Source: Glomus cerebriforme
Lineage: Eukaryota; Glomeromycota; Glomeromycetes; Glomerales; Glomeraceae
DNA length: 23,867 nt
NCBI GenBank assembly: GCA_003550305.1
Contig: QKYT01000145.1
Location: 176,180 to 200,046, forward strand
Direction: 5' to 3'
Of this stretch, positions 1-10,088 are shown piece by piece (the stretch's first letter is position 1; the number at the start of each line of letters is the position of its first letter). A model generated the notes under the pieces. The model made no database searches, was not told where the DNA came from, and saw nothing but the letters and a program-made list of their open reading frames with translations. The position numbers were made by a program, and so were the translations under genes.

Positions 1-464
1 ACTAAATTTTGTCAATTAACCTGAATATTTATGTATGAATAAAAAGTATTTTTTTGTATTTTTTATTTTTTAATAAAATACATATTATACACATAAAACA
101 TTTTATTTAATTTGAAATGAAATGTAATACTAAAAGTAATAAAGATATTGAATTTTTTTTGAAGTTTTGCATTATTTTTTTTTTTTTTTTTTGCGCCGCG
201 AACAAAAAATATTTTCTAAGACAAATGTTGCACAAAAATAAAAACATCCAATAAATTTTGTGGCTGGTAATTTCAATTTTAAACCAATCATATTTAAGAA
301 AAAGGGGGGTACAGGATAAAAATCTATACCTGGGGTACAGGTTAAGGATCCCCATATAATAATTCGTAAAAAGGTAATTTAGTTGCAGATCATTTGAAAA
401 AAAACTCTTTTCCACTTTTCACATTTTATTAGAAATACGCAGTAAATTTTTTACAAAATTTTTA
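1..464. other. AT-rich upstream stretch without a gene
   Basis: No coding frame is supported. There is a poly-T tract at about 174-192, a small GC-rich patch (gcgccgcg) just after it, and a 10-bp direct repeat GGGGTACAGG at 306-315 and 332-341. It may include the 5' untranslated part of the retroelement that follows, but no 5' boundary is visible. Confidence 0.5.
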
Positions 465-2041
465 TTGCTTAATAAATTGTTTAAAATGGGAGCAACTGTA
501 TCTACCTATTCAGACAAATTTTTTAATGAATATATTCATTCTATAGAGTGCAAAAATATAGGTAATAAAACAACTATAAACATAACCTCTCTCACACAAC
601 ATCATAACCTTTGGAGAAACGTGAAGAATAAAGATGGTTCAGTTAACAATGTGGGTCATTTTGTCAAAGGAGTTTCTGACTACACACAAATATCACCTGC
701 AGTACTATTTCTTATTGGGGGAATAGTTAGCAAATTTTATGAAGACATTTTAGACGCTAACATAAGAAGTTTAGATGAGGCCCTAGAGGAAATAACTAGG
801 TATGAAATTATCATCAACGAACTCAAAGAGAAACTTGCTGCAGCAGGTTCTACACAGCCTCAGATAATTAGACTACAGCTGACAATATCGTCTTCACAGA
901 AAAAGGTACAAGATTTAGAACAGCCTTTTTTGGCAACTTCCAGTGGATTGATATCAACAGAAAACACCAATGGCAACACGTTGAGTACACCGATCATAAT
1001 ACAGGAAGATTTACACAAATCATCATCACAAGAGATACTGCTTCAGGATAACAATCACATGGAAATAGAGAAAGACCCTTCCAAACCCATCAATTCACCA
1101 CCTGAAAACTCTTCACAGAAACAAATAAAGTCCACAAAGAAAGCAGATGACTTTGCAATACCTCCAAAGTCCCGTAAAGGAAAGACTAAGAAGGAGCGCC
1201 CTTCTTACATCATCACAGGATTCACGATACTGCCTAAATTATAACCAAACATGCATGATGTTATGTTATATGACATTCTGGGTAAATGGGATGCTGAGAA
1301 AATAACAGTAGAAATAAACAACATCTAGGTTCTCTTGTGAAAGCCACCCTATCAAAACAAGGCAAATACACCTGTGTAAGGATCACAATAGTGCTGAGAA
1401 CTTTAGTACTCAACATATTTGAAGAAGATCAATGGCAAATCCTAATAGGCAACACTCTCGTCAGATAGTTCCCAGCAGATTGGTCTTTAGTATAACACAA
1501 ACAAAGATCAGTCTTCCAAGCTATACTAACTGACTTTGGCGAAAGCTTTGAATAATATTGTGTTTTCCAAGATACGGAATTCATAAACCATCATTGTCTA
1601 GCCACTATTAAACTGGTGAAAAACCCCAAGGATATGCAAAAATTAATAGGGTTTTTCTGAACCTCAGATGATCTTAATCAAGCATGTCAGGCCAAATTTA
1701 AGATTCACGAACTTATTGTTAAATGGAAGATAGACAAAGTAGGAAAGAAAATATCTGACCTGTCTTATCTATCAGCATGAACTTTCTCTTCAAAGAAAAA
1801 CAAAAACTCCAAACAGTCATCCTCTACCAGATTCATCTCCAGAAAGAAAAATGATAAATACACCAAGAACGACCAGAAATATTTCTTTATTGAAAAACAG
1901 GTTGATTGACTAACCAGTATGGTTGGTAATTTGCTTTCACACTTTAACAACCTAGGTGGTATCCTTCCATCTTATGCTTATGACAATAAGTTCTATAAGA
2001 TCATGAAAGAAAGTCTCAGATCACTAGTCCCAAAACTCTGA
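465..2041 (+). pseudogene. Broken ORF1-like protein of a non-LTR element
   Basis: An open frame of 259 codons (465-1244) has a hydrophobic patch (SPAVLFLIGG, residues about 76-85), a coiled-coil-like stretch (about 95-150) and a Ser/Lys-rich tail. After a TAA at 1242-1244 the same frame continues with a conserved-looking block (LYDILGKWDAEKI, from about 1266). Near 1320 the coding shifts frame and continues (GKYTCVRITIVLRTLVLNIF) to a TGA at 2039-2041. In-frame stops follow at 1466, 1493, 1553, 1658, 1778 and 1907. Several fall where Trp is expected, for example R-stop-FPADW at 1463-1480. The segment from about 1266 to 1560 resembles an RRM-like module of ORF1-type proteins abundant in Rhizophagus (recalled, not searched). 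The start at 465 is only the first in-frame codon; a true ATG could be 486. It would have bound element RNA. At least eight lesions make it non-functional. Confidence 0.6.
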
Positions 2042-2466
2042 AGTTCTAATAATAAAGGTTTTTGATGTGGTTTTTACCTGTCCATTCAAGATTGGTACCT
2101 CTTTAGCCTGTCCGTCATTTGTCTTAGGTGTGATAAATGATCTTTACCTGGGGATAGATAGGGTTTCTCTAGATAGAATTAAAACTTTTTTTTCCAGCTT
2201 CTTTTCCCCTTGCGGACGTGTCAGAATATTCAAGACTCTTGCCAGTAATGTGAAGATGTGTGGCACACTTTTATATTTTATTGGACTTTTATTTTTTTTT
2301 CTATTTTGTTTCCTTTAGTTTAGATTTTCCAGTGCGAATGTTTTCTTGTTTTTCTGTAGCTTAAACAGTTCACCCTTAGGGGGGCTCAGTTATTCATGTA
2401 TTTGTATATTGCTTTAGTTTCTATCTTTAACGTAAGTGGCGAAATTAGACACTACCAAAAAAAAAA
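465..2466 (+). mobile_element. Non-LTR (LINE-like) retrotransposon remnant
   Basis: A decayed ORF1-like coding region (465-2041) is followed by about 415 bases of T-rich untranslated sequence. It ends in a run of ten A (2457-2466) after gaaattagacactacc, which is how a non-LTR element 3' end looks. No reverse transcriptase or endonuclease coding is visible, so this is an ORF1-plus-3'-end derivative or an internally deleted copy. The left boundary is uncertain, and no target duplication could be paired with the sequence after 2466. The LINE-type assignment is inferred from the A-tail and from recalled resemblance of ORF1 to proteins repeated in Rhizophagus. Confidence 0.55.
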
Positions 2467-3433
2467 GATCATTTGATTCTGGCCAGAATTATGGAATCAC
2501 GTGACATAGGCGATACATCGTCATGGTGATTAAATTACAAAATCCTTATAAAAATATTTAAGCATTTTATATTATTATATTGAAATATATAGTAATATAT
2601 ATTAACTAATTTAAAGTTTGTTGCAAGTTATATTAATCATTCTCTTTTTATTATACATTTATTATTTTTATTTATATTTTAGTAAAATAAAATTTAAATT
2701 GTTAAAATATAAACTGCTTGTTAATAGAGGTCAGATATATAGCAAACATGTAGTATATGATTGATGCTGTATATATTGTATGGTATATATGGATGGTATG
2801 TATGGTATGTATTGTTCGATATATTATTTCAAAATTTAAACTTAGCCAAAATTATGCAAAATTATGCATATTGTGCATAAACATACTAAATAAGGGGGCG
2901 GCTAAAGCGGAGTTAAATCACATGATCGGGTCAAATCATGTGATATAAATTTACTGGCAAAATTTGTGAAATTTGTTAAAAGTGATATGTTTATATGATG
3001 AATTTAAGTGATTTAAGAAATAAACTTTTTATTTAATAAACTATAAAGATTTAATTAAGTAAAAAAAATTATAAGAAATAAAGTTTTTATTTAACAAACT
3101 ATGAATTACAGTATTTTTCTTGATCAAATTTTGAAATAATTGTAGTTTCTAATATAGAGATAAAAGCTTCTGTGTTCTTGACATTCCCATCTCTTCAACA
3201 TTCCAATATTTATCACGAATTCTCTCTAAAAAAAGGGATTGTGAAATAAAGAAAAAGGGAAGGTGAAATAAAAAAAAAAAAGAAAAAAAGAATAAGAAAG
3301 ATGTGAATAAAGTGATGCAAGAGGAAGATAAATAGGAGAAAACTGAAATGAGAGAAAAAAGAATAATGGAATAAATAAAAGAATTTAGTAAATGGTAAAT
3401 GTACAAAAATGAATAAAAAATAAGATAACATAC
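2467..3433. other. AT-rich intergenic stretch with simple repeats
   Basis: No gene is supported. It contains a TATGG/TATGTA-rich simple repeat at about 2760-2822, a perfect inverted repeat at 2917-2944 (listed separately) and a purine-rich (A/G) tract at about 3239-3420. Open frames on the minus strand over 3149-3515 mostly translate the purine tract into Phe/Leu/Ser-rich sequence and are not credible as genes. Confidence 0.55.
2917..2944. repeat. Perfect 10-bp inverted repeat
   Basis: ATCACATGAT (2917-2926) and ATCATGTGAT (2935-2944) are exact reverse complements around an 8-base loop. A related imperfect motif (atcatgtg, and later ggattatgtgaccc) occurs around 5086-5130. It could be the tip of a DNA transposon or a dyad protein-binding site; nothing more can be said. 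Confidence 0.6.
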
Positions 3434-4773
3434 CGATTAAACCATGTAAAGGAGATGTTAACCTTTTCAATTTATTGTGATAAGATTCTAGAGGATTCAT
3501 CGATGTAACTTGCAAAAGCAGTGGGAGTGTTGTCGCACCTATAGTGCCCCACTACTGAGTATTTTTTACGTAATTTCATTGGATATAATTTTTGGCTGGG
3601 ACCTTACAATCATTGGTGGCATCTTGGATGAGTTTTTCGCAGCCAATCTTCATCCTTTTGTGCATCGCCATGTTCATAGTATTCCTAGTTTTTTTTATCA
3701 TAGATTTTAGTCATCCATGTTCTCATCACATAGACAATACAAAGAAATATATCACACTGTTATTCATCAGCGCTTGTACTGGGAAAAGCCTTTTTAATGC
3801 CTTTAGTCTCGCTACTACTTTGATCTAAAAGAAAATAATATGGAGACCACTGATGACAGTTGCTATGAATTATTTTTAATGTCTCTGAAATGGTATCACA
3901 ATCCTTGTTGCTCACAAAAAAGTGGGCACAAGATCCATAAGTATTACAAACATATAATGTAGAGAGGTGCCAATCATGAGTCAATTAATGTTAGCCATTC
4001 ATGATGCTAAAGTTTTTTGAACTATTTGGGATGTGCAAACACAAATCCTTTTGTAATTTTAGCAGACTGGTGAGAAATACTATAATTTTCAACTTAATAC
4101 TTATTTTCTATTAAAAAGAGCACAGTTTCTGAAATATCTGATCTTAAACCAGAATTGTATGTAAGATGGGCTTCCATCAGTCTGCAAACTTTATATTTGA
4201 TATTAGCAACTTCTTTTCATTTCAATTCGCTTGCATTTGAACCTAAACTTAACTTAAGAGCAAATTCTTTAATGGCAGAAGTAATTGCCAGAGCGGAATA
4301 ATTCTTTACTGCTTCTTTTTCAACTAAAGTTCAAACAGTTTGAGAATATTTTAACCTATCTGATTCTACTAAAGAGTATGTATATTCAGAAGAACTATTA
4401 TAACATATGACTTTGAAAATTTTTAATGATACTAGTCACCGAACTCTAATTTTTGCATTACATATTTTGGATGGTTGTATTCTTGCTACTTGGCATTTTT
4501 CATATGGGATGTTTTCTTTACTCTGTGTACTTGATTCTCTGTGTTTTGTAAATTAATAGGCAAACACTCTCCATATATTACCATTTACCATTGTATGTGA
4601 ATTCCATTGCATCCATATATTCAAAACTAATGGCCACCAATCCTTGTCAAAATCTTCCATTAGGATTACTAAAAGACAGCTCACATTAAAAAGTAACTTC
4701 ATTTTTCATTTGGTATAAGATTCTCTGGTGGTTTAATGCCATTGGGTAGTATTACTTCTTCCATTTCTTTCAT
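3434..4773 (-). pseudogene. Decayed MULE-type (Mutator-like) transposase
   Basis: Minus-strand conceptual translation gives, in order: MKEMEEVILPNGIKPPENL from an ATG at 4773; AISFEYMDAMEFTYNGK (about 4610); a helical block (about 4270); DWHLSTLYV...CAHFFVSNKDCDT (3975-3900); FLLDQSSSETKGI with a candidate catalytic Asp (about 3830); CIVYVMRTWM (about 3730); MHKRMKIGCEKLIQDA (about 3665); and NPLESYHNKLKRLTSPLHG (about 3495-3440). This order matches MULE-family transposases abundant in Glomeromycotina. The H of the usual C-x2-H motif reads Tyr. There are numerous stops and frameshifts, including a TAA at 3760-3762 and shifts near 3985 and 3710. A GTATGT donor-like site follows at 3433-3428. 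No terminal repeats were confidently assigned to this copy. Confidence 0.7.
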
Positions 4774-5154
4774 TTTACTCTACTTTTAACAATAAAAAAT
4801 TTGTTTGCCAAGTGAAAATATAAAAAATTAACAGTAAATAAATAAATTAAAATGTATTACACAATAATTCCATTATTACAGGCTAATTACAATCAAATTT
4901 TATATCACATAATTTGACTCTGCTTTAGATACCCCTAAATAAGTCAATTTTCAAACTTTTAAATACCATTTTTACTTACATGTTTTACATATAATGGTAT
5001 AGCTATTATACTACTTTATAATCAAAAAAAAGATTTGAAAAAATTTTGATATATGATAGATGTGATAATTAGAAATGAAATATAGATCATGTGCTCCTAC
5101 CGGGGTTGACCTGGATTATGTGACCCAATCTGACCTAAAAATTTGAGTTGAGTT
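4774..5154. other. AT-rich gap
   Basis: No gene or clear repeat. It lies upstream of the MULE remnant. The part at 5085-5140 is less AT-rich and carries motifs (cggggttgacc, attatgtgaccc) reminiscent of the inverted repeat at 2917-2944, so it may be a transposon end. Confidence 0.4.
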
Positions 5155-5306
5155 TGTGGCTGAAATACCCATAGTTTTAACAGAGTTTCAGTTTTGAAGA
5201 TTCGGCCAGCTTCAGTTTGAAGACCCCTTTCTGAAACTAGTTTTGGACTTTTCTTAATTTTGGCCAGCATTATAAATTTATATTACACAAAGTTTCAAGT
5301 CGACAA

Positions 5307-5321
5307 TAGAGGTTAGAACCG
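5307..5321 (+). repeat. Left terminal inverted repeat of the hAT element
   Basis: The 15 bases TAGAGGTTAGAACCG match the right end exactly in inverse orientation. They are preceded by the candidate target duplication gtcgacaa (5299-5306). Confidence 0.85.
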
Positions 5322-5521
5322 GTTGCATTTTCAAAAACTAGGTTTAACCAATTCGAATCAGTTTCAACCCAGTTCAACCCAGTTTTACAAAAACCAGTTG
5401 CAACCAGTTTGCGCATCCAAATCATTATATAAATAATAATTAAGCTAAGTGTGACTGCAGTTATTGTTAGAAAATAAATGAGACTTAAAGAAATATCTGT
5501 ATTTTTTAATACATCAATAAA

Positions 5522-5726
5522 ATACATTGTGTTATATTTTTTAGACTAAAATTTTATATTATTTATTAATTTATAATATGTTTATTACAATTCNCTAAAT
5601 ATTTCAAAAATATTTATTAATAAAAGTTGATAATTTTTACGAATCATAAAAATTTAAACATGCCATACGTGATCGATTCAGTTTTCATTATTTCTTAAAA
5701 AAAATACAAAAAAAAATTATCATTAC
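5522..5726. other. hAT left interior, no gene
   Basis: Very AT-rich sequence with an ambiguous base at 5594. No coding frame or repeat could be supported. Confidence 0.4.
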
Positions 5727-6310
5727 TATCAAAAGTCTGTGTTCCTAAAAAAAATAAAAAAAAGAACTAATTTGTTTTTTTCTTTAAGATTTAATAAACC
5801 CTTCCCTCTCCCTCCATTTATCTTTAAGGAGCCCAAGTAGACCACGCTCCTAAAAAAAAAAATAAAAAGAAAAAATTAGGTTCCTTTCTTTAAGTCATTA
5901 ATAAAAAAAAATCCACACACCTTTGACTCTTCTATTTACCCAAGGAATTCGTCATCTCAGGAAGGTACCCTATAAAAAAAAAAGAAAAGGATTAATTTCT
6001 TTTCTGTAAAATAGTACATTTAATTCCTTTCTCTCCATTTTACCTCCAAGGAGCCCAATATTTCAAACAATCTGAGTTCCTAAAAAAAAAAATAAGTAAA
6101 TAAAAAAGAAACGTTTGTAAAGTTCTAGGATTAAATAAAACATCATAAGACTGCACCCCACCTATATTAACTTTCAAAGACCATTTCTAAGCATTCCAGT
6201 GGGTCTCTACAAAAAAAAAGGAATATTAGTAATGTCTACTAATGTTCCAGAAATAAAAAAATTTTCTCACTGGCTCTAATTACCTTCTGAGATGTTCAGA
6301 ATGGTTTCTA
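5727..6310 (-). repeat. Tandem array of micro-exon-like units (array A)
   Basis: Six diverged units of about 103-126 bp. Read on the minus strand, each has a poly-T tract ending in TAG, then a short block. Blocks followed by GT donors lie at 6284-6307 (24 nt, donor GTAATT), 6172-6206 (35 nt, GTTAAT), 6044-6079 (36 nt, GTAAAA), 5940-5969 (30 nt, GTAAAT) and 5727-5744 (18 nt, GTAATG). A further block ending at 5849 has lost its GT. The intervening stretches between neighbouring complete blocks (77, 92 and 74 nt) are typical AMF intron lengths. Four of five block lengths are multiples of three. Splicing is not demonstrated. Confidence 0.6.
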
Positions 6311-7031
6311 TAAAAAAAATTAAAATAAAAGGAATGTTACTAACATTCCGTGTATTAATAAAAAAAAAAAGAAAAAAAATCATAAATTCTAATTCTATTT
6401 ATATTTGAAGAAAATTATTTCTATATTAAATTAAAAATTGGTGATTAACAAATCGCCTTAAACAACAATGCATTTCTAATTTACGAAATTACAGTCATTA
6501 CAATAGTTTACATCCATTTTGGATGTTATATCAATTATAAATATTACATCAATTACAACCAATTAGAAAATTAAGGCAAAAAATTACAATATGTTACAAC
6601 CTTCCGATTTGGCTGCAACTATTATGGTATTCAATACTAATAAACATGTCCTTGATTTCTCTGGTAATAATGATTCAGTCTTTGTGTCTTTGTAATCACA
6701 TTTCTGGTGATCGAGAAGGCTCATCCATTTCAACAAAAAGGAAAAAAAGAACAAAAGTCAAAAGGAGTGAGAAAATTTTGATATTTATCAACTATTTTAG
6801 GCAGTTTGTCATATTTAGTTGTTCCATTACAAAAAAAATCAAGATCATGGTGTACTTAATGATTTATGTCTTATGAAATAAGGTTAATACAATTATACAT
6901 TTTAATCTAATAGTCTAATAGTAAAAAAATGAACAAATAAAATTTGGTTCTAAATTGACGGAGTCATTTTTACATTGTTTTTGCACGCATTTTAGAATTA
7001 AAAAAACTTAAGAATTTAAGCATTCTTGAAC
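6311..7031. other. hAT interior upstream of the transposase
   Basis: AT-rich, with no supported gene. It would contain the promoter and leader of the transposase gene. An open frame at 6646-6876 has no recognisable features and is not called. Confidence 0.45.
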
Positions 7032-7388
7032 ATGGCAAACTTATCATTTTTATGCTCTCCAATACCATCTGATTCTGAAACAGAAACTATTACTGACTCT
7101 ACTACTTCTACAAGAAGTAGTTCCACAAATGCAAACCAATGTCAACCTCTCTCTACTCCAGTTTCCCGAAGTAACCGCAGCCATACAAGATTTTTTTTTC
7201 ATGTAAAAGAAGATGATCCTAATATTTGCTATTGTAAAGTTTGTGAAAGAAATTTTATGGGAANAAATAAAACTGCTTATGGCTATAATCNAAGAGGTGG
7301 AAATACAACTAATCTTATAGCACATTTGAGAGATAAACATAATATAACCAAGAATAATTATTTAGGATTTCTGGATGAACAAGAAGAA

Positions 7389-7512
7389 GTATTTTTTAAT
7401 TTTTTATTTAATGTGTTAGGAGGAGATTAGACTATACTTTTTTTGATTTAACATGCATATATGCATGTTATACATAAAACATTAATTGAATTCTTATTTA
7501 ATTATCCAATAG
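7389..7512 (+). other. Candidate intron 1 of the hAT transposase
   Basis: A donor gtattt follows the codons for DEQEE, and an acceptor ccaatag precedes a frame reading PHVDDQITEI that continues into the catalytic core. The junction is phase 0 and would skip the stop at 7428-7430. The donor is weak, so a frameshift plus a stop is the alternative. Confidence 0.4.
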
Positions 7513-8430
7513 CCACATGTTGATGATCAAATTACAGAGATCAATTCTTCACCATGCTCTCCTAAATGACAAGAATTAATTACCCAAAAAGTTGCTATTT
7601 TTATTATCAAAAATNTTCNACCTTTGTATATTCTTCAAAATTATCAATTTCAGGATCTTTTATTAACATGTGAGCCAGGATATAGAATCCCNTGTGAAAA
7701 AACTATGAAGGGAATTTTTCACTCAACATTTATGTGGAGCAAAGAACAGTTGTGAACCTTATTAAGAGGCACAATGATAATAGTACACTTAACAACTGAT
7801 CTTTGGACTGCAAAATCTTGGCATGGCTATTTTGATGTAACTACTACATGGTTAACTTCAGATTTTNAATTTAAAGAAGCATTATTAACATGTAATCATC
7901 TCCCTTATCCTCATACTGGTGAAGTTATTGCTGATGAATTATTTCAAGTATTAGAAGATTGGCATTTGACTTCAACAGCTTTTACTGTGGTGACTGATAA
8001 TAGTGCAAATATGGTAAAAGCAGTTCGTCTATTAAGTGAAAATTATATATCAAATTCAACACCAACCATGTGTTGTACATACTTTACAACTTTCAGTATT
8101 GGAAGGTTTAAAGCCATGTAGACCATTTCATTATTGAATCAAAAGCTTGCAAACCTTTTTTTGCCTACCTAAGCAAGCAGAAAAACTTCATACAGCACAA
8201 CAAAATTTTGAAATAAATGAATTATCTGAAAATGAATATGTGAATCCACTTGATGTTTTGACTGATGTTAAAATACAGTGGAATTCCACTTATCATACAT
8301 GGAAGCAGGTTCTTGAATTGCACAATTTCATGATAAATGTATCTTTAGATTTAATTTCAAAATCTGACCAAGCATCACAAAAAGAAGGTAAAAAGTTAGA
8401 ATGATTATGTTTAAATCCGGATGAGAAGTT

Positions 8431-8504
8431 GTAAGTGAGTTATTATTATTTTTTACAATAAATTAAATAATTTTTTTAACTTATGTACTTTTTTTTAATA
8501 TTAG
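8431..8504 (+). other. Intron 2 of the hAT transposase
   Basis: Donor gtaagt at 8431, a taac-type branch sequence near 8477, and acceptor ttaatattag ending at 8504 (74 nt). Splicing joins NPDEKL to the frame leading into MVATLEPFE, restoring continuity between frames that otherwise differ. Confidence 0.75.
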
Positions 8505-9464
8505 ATTCCTTTGACAAATGGTTGCCACATTAGAGCCATTTGAAACTATAACATGCAAAATTAGTGGTGCAATGTATCCAACAATAAACCTTGTTGCTCC
8601 ATATATGCACATACTCAAAAATAATTTTGCTCCAAAAGGAGAAAAAAATGAATCTTTTGATACTTATCTTAACTTAATCTATGGTTCTAATGGTGATAAA
8701 GATAATACTGAGAATTCTGATGTGGCTAGCGATGATGAATATATTCCATCAGGTGGATCAAGGCAGCATTGGCAGTATTCACATCGCCAATTTCGGCAAC
8801 AAAGTCATGGTAATACATAAGTTTGAGGTTGTGGTCAAGTTCATGTTTATAGAAGGCATGAAATTTTCAAATCTCGCTCAATTCAACCAAATTTGGATGA
8901 CATAAACACTGTAGAATATTTGCAACCAGTGGATACTAAAGGTTTATTGCAAAAAGTTCNTGCAGCCATTTTCCTATCTTTAGATGAACTTTGGTCAGCC
9001 CCATCNGACATTGTACTTATTGCAACATTTCTGGATCCTCATTTTAAAACATTTGATTGGTGTAACAGTGATGGTAAAGACAAAGTGAAAAAGTTAGTTC
9101 AAGAATTATAGAAATAGTATTATTAGTACTATTTCTTTAGATGATGATAATGATGGTATTTTTAAAGCATTAAAAGGTAATGCATAAGAAATAGAAGTTG
9201 AAAATGAAGATGAATTGATGCTTTATTTGCAGCAAAAACAAATCAGATTGAAAGATGATCCATTAAAATGGTGGTCGGTTAATAAGACCACTTTACCAAT
9301 TTTAGCTCAAATTGCAAGAAAGTATCTATCCATCCCTGCAACATCAGTTCTGAGCGAGAGATTATTTTCAAATGCAGGTAATCATATTTCTGCTAGACGA
9401 ATCTGAAATGTTATTTTTAAAGAGAAATAGTGAGAATTTTAATATATTTCCTTCGTTAGATTAA

Positions 9465-9785
9465 GATTAGTTTTAGGTTTTTGTTAAATTTTAGCAAAAA
9501 TTTAATTTTTTTAGTTTTTAGTTCTTTTTTGTAAAGATTTATTTTGTTTTTTTAGTATTTTTTAATAAAGATTCAAATTNGGTTTAATTTTTAGTTTTTT
9601 ATATATGATTAATAAAAGTTCATGTTATTATTTTCTTGATATCCAAATAAACATTTTTGGCCAGATTATTTAACAGTTGTCGATCAGATAATTTAATGGA
9701 ATTTAATGATACGAAAATAAAATACTTGATTTTCTCTATATATCTAATTTAATTAAGAAAATAACTAAACTAATATAATATATGT
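9465..9785. other. hAT 3' interior, no gene
   Basis: T-rich sequence downstream of the transposase frame, with repeated ttttagtttt motifs and an ambiguous base at 9580. It probably includes the transcript 3' end. Confidence 0.4.
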
Positions 9786-9925
9786 AATTAAAAATAAAGC
9801 TCTATATATATAACAATATAATTAAAGTTAACAATAAATAATATAAATTAAAAATAAAGCTTTATATATATAACAATATAATTAAAGTTAACAATAAATA
9901 ATATAAATTAAAAATAAAACTATAT
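9786..9925 (+). repeat. 60-bp tandem repeat, about 2.3 copies
   Basis: Units start at 9786, 9846 and 9906 (the last partial). The first two are nearly identical (aattaaaaataaagc through taacaataaataatat). They lie just inside the right terminal repeat of the hAT element. Subterminal repeats often bind transposase, but no such function is shown here. Confidence 0.8.
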
Positions 9926-10073
9926 GTAAAATTTTTAAATATTTAAAAATATTTGATTCGGGTACCTGGTTGCATCCAGTTTAAACGCAAACCAGTTTTC
10001 ATAATCTGAAACTGGTTGACCTGAATTATGAGAAACCCAGTTGAAACTGGGTCCAAAACTGGTTTGGTGCATT

Positions 10074-10088
10074 CGGTTCTAACCTCTA
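10074..10088 (-). repeat. Right terminal inverted repeat of the hAT element
   Basis: Exact reverse complement of 5307-5321, followed by gttgataa (10089-10096), the candidate degraded target duplication. Confidence 0.85.

Larger units (their letters stand above)
7032..9464 (+). pseudogene. hAT transposase with BED zinc finger, broken
   Basis: From the ATG at 7032 (an earlier in-frame TTG at 7026 is not a plausible eukaryotic start), a Ser/Thr-rich leader precedes a BED finger: C-x2-C (CYCKVC, about 7226) and H-x4-H (HLRDKH, about 7321). After a likely intron (7389-7512) the RNase H-like catalytic core follows. It has TTDLWT (Asp at 7798-7800), VVTDNSANM (second Asp at 7996-7998), CVVHTLQL (C-x2-H, 8069-8092) and IQWNSTY (Trp at 8279). 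A second intron is at 8431-8504. Then come PFETITCKISGAMYPT (from 8536), LIATFLDPHF (about 9019) and the C-terminal dimerisation domain DPLKWW...IPATSVLSERLFSNAG (9257-9380). Lesions: stops at 8135, 8402, 8512, 8818, 8824 and 9185 among others, and frame changes near 8055, 9110 and 9400. The readable end is MLFLKRN to the TAA at 9462-9464. It would have excised and inserted the surrounding element; it is now inactive. Confidence 0.9.
5307..10088 (+). mobile_element. hAT-superfamily DNA transposon, degenerate, full length
   Basis: Terminal inverted repeats match perfectly for 15 bp: TAGAGGTTAGAACCG at 5307-5321 and its reverse complement at 10074-10088. More diverged inverted similarity, rich in cagtt/caacccagtt motifs, continues for about 130 bp. 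The flanking octamers gtcgacaa (5299-5306) and gttgataa (10089-10096) agree at 6 of 8 positions, and both differences are C/T. That is what a decayed 8-bp hAT target duplication would look like. The 4782-bp interior holds a BED zinc finger and hAT transposase pseudogene on the same strand, an exon-like tandem array (5727-6310) and a 60-bp tandem repeat near the 3' end. The coding decay makes it non-autonomous today. Confidence 0.85.

Noticed and set aside
107..415. 102-codon minus-strand frame
   Set aside because: Low-complexity A/T-rich composition, runs through a homopolymer, no family features.
2067..2318. 83-codon plus-strand frame after the ORF1 relic
   Set aside because: It lies in the T-rich 3' part of the retroelement and shows no conserved motif; treated as untranslated region.
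3149..3515. Two overlapping minus-strand open frames, Phe/Leu/Ser-rich
   Set aside because: They mostly translate a purine-rich tract; only the first residues of the longer one (NPLESYHNKLKRLT) are real and belong to the MULE relic.
5270..5527. 85-codon minus-strand frame over the hAT left end
   Set aside because: It reads across the transposon terminus and its CAGTT-rich subterminal repeats, as does the similar frame at 9943-10158 over the right end.
7050..7340. 96-codon minus-strand frame
   Set aside because: Shadow of the BED zinc-finger exon on the opposite strand.
8681..8905. 74-codon plus-strand frame overlapping the transposase
   Set aside because: Out-of-frame shadow; the transposase frame there runs 8505-9111 with its own conserved motifs.
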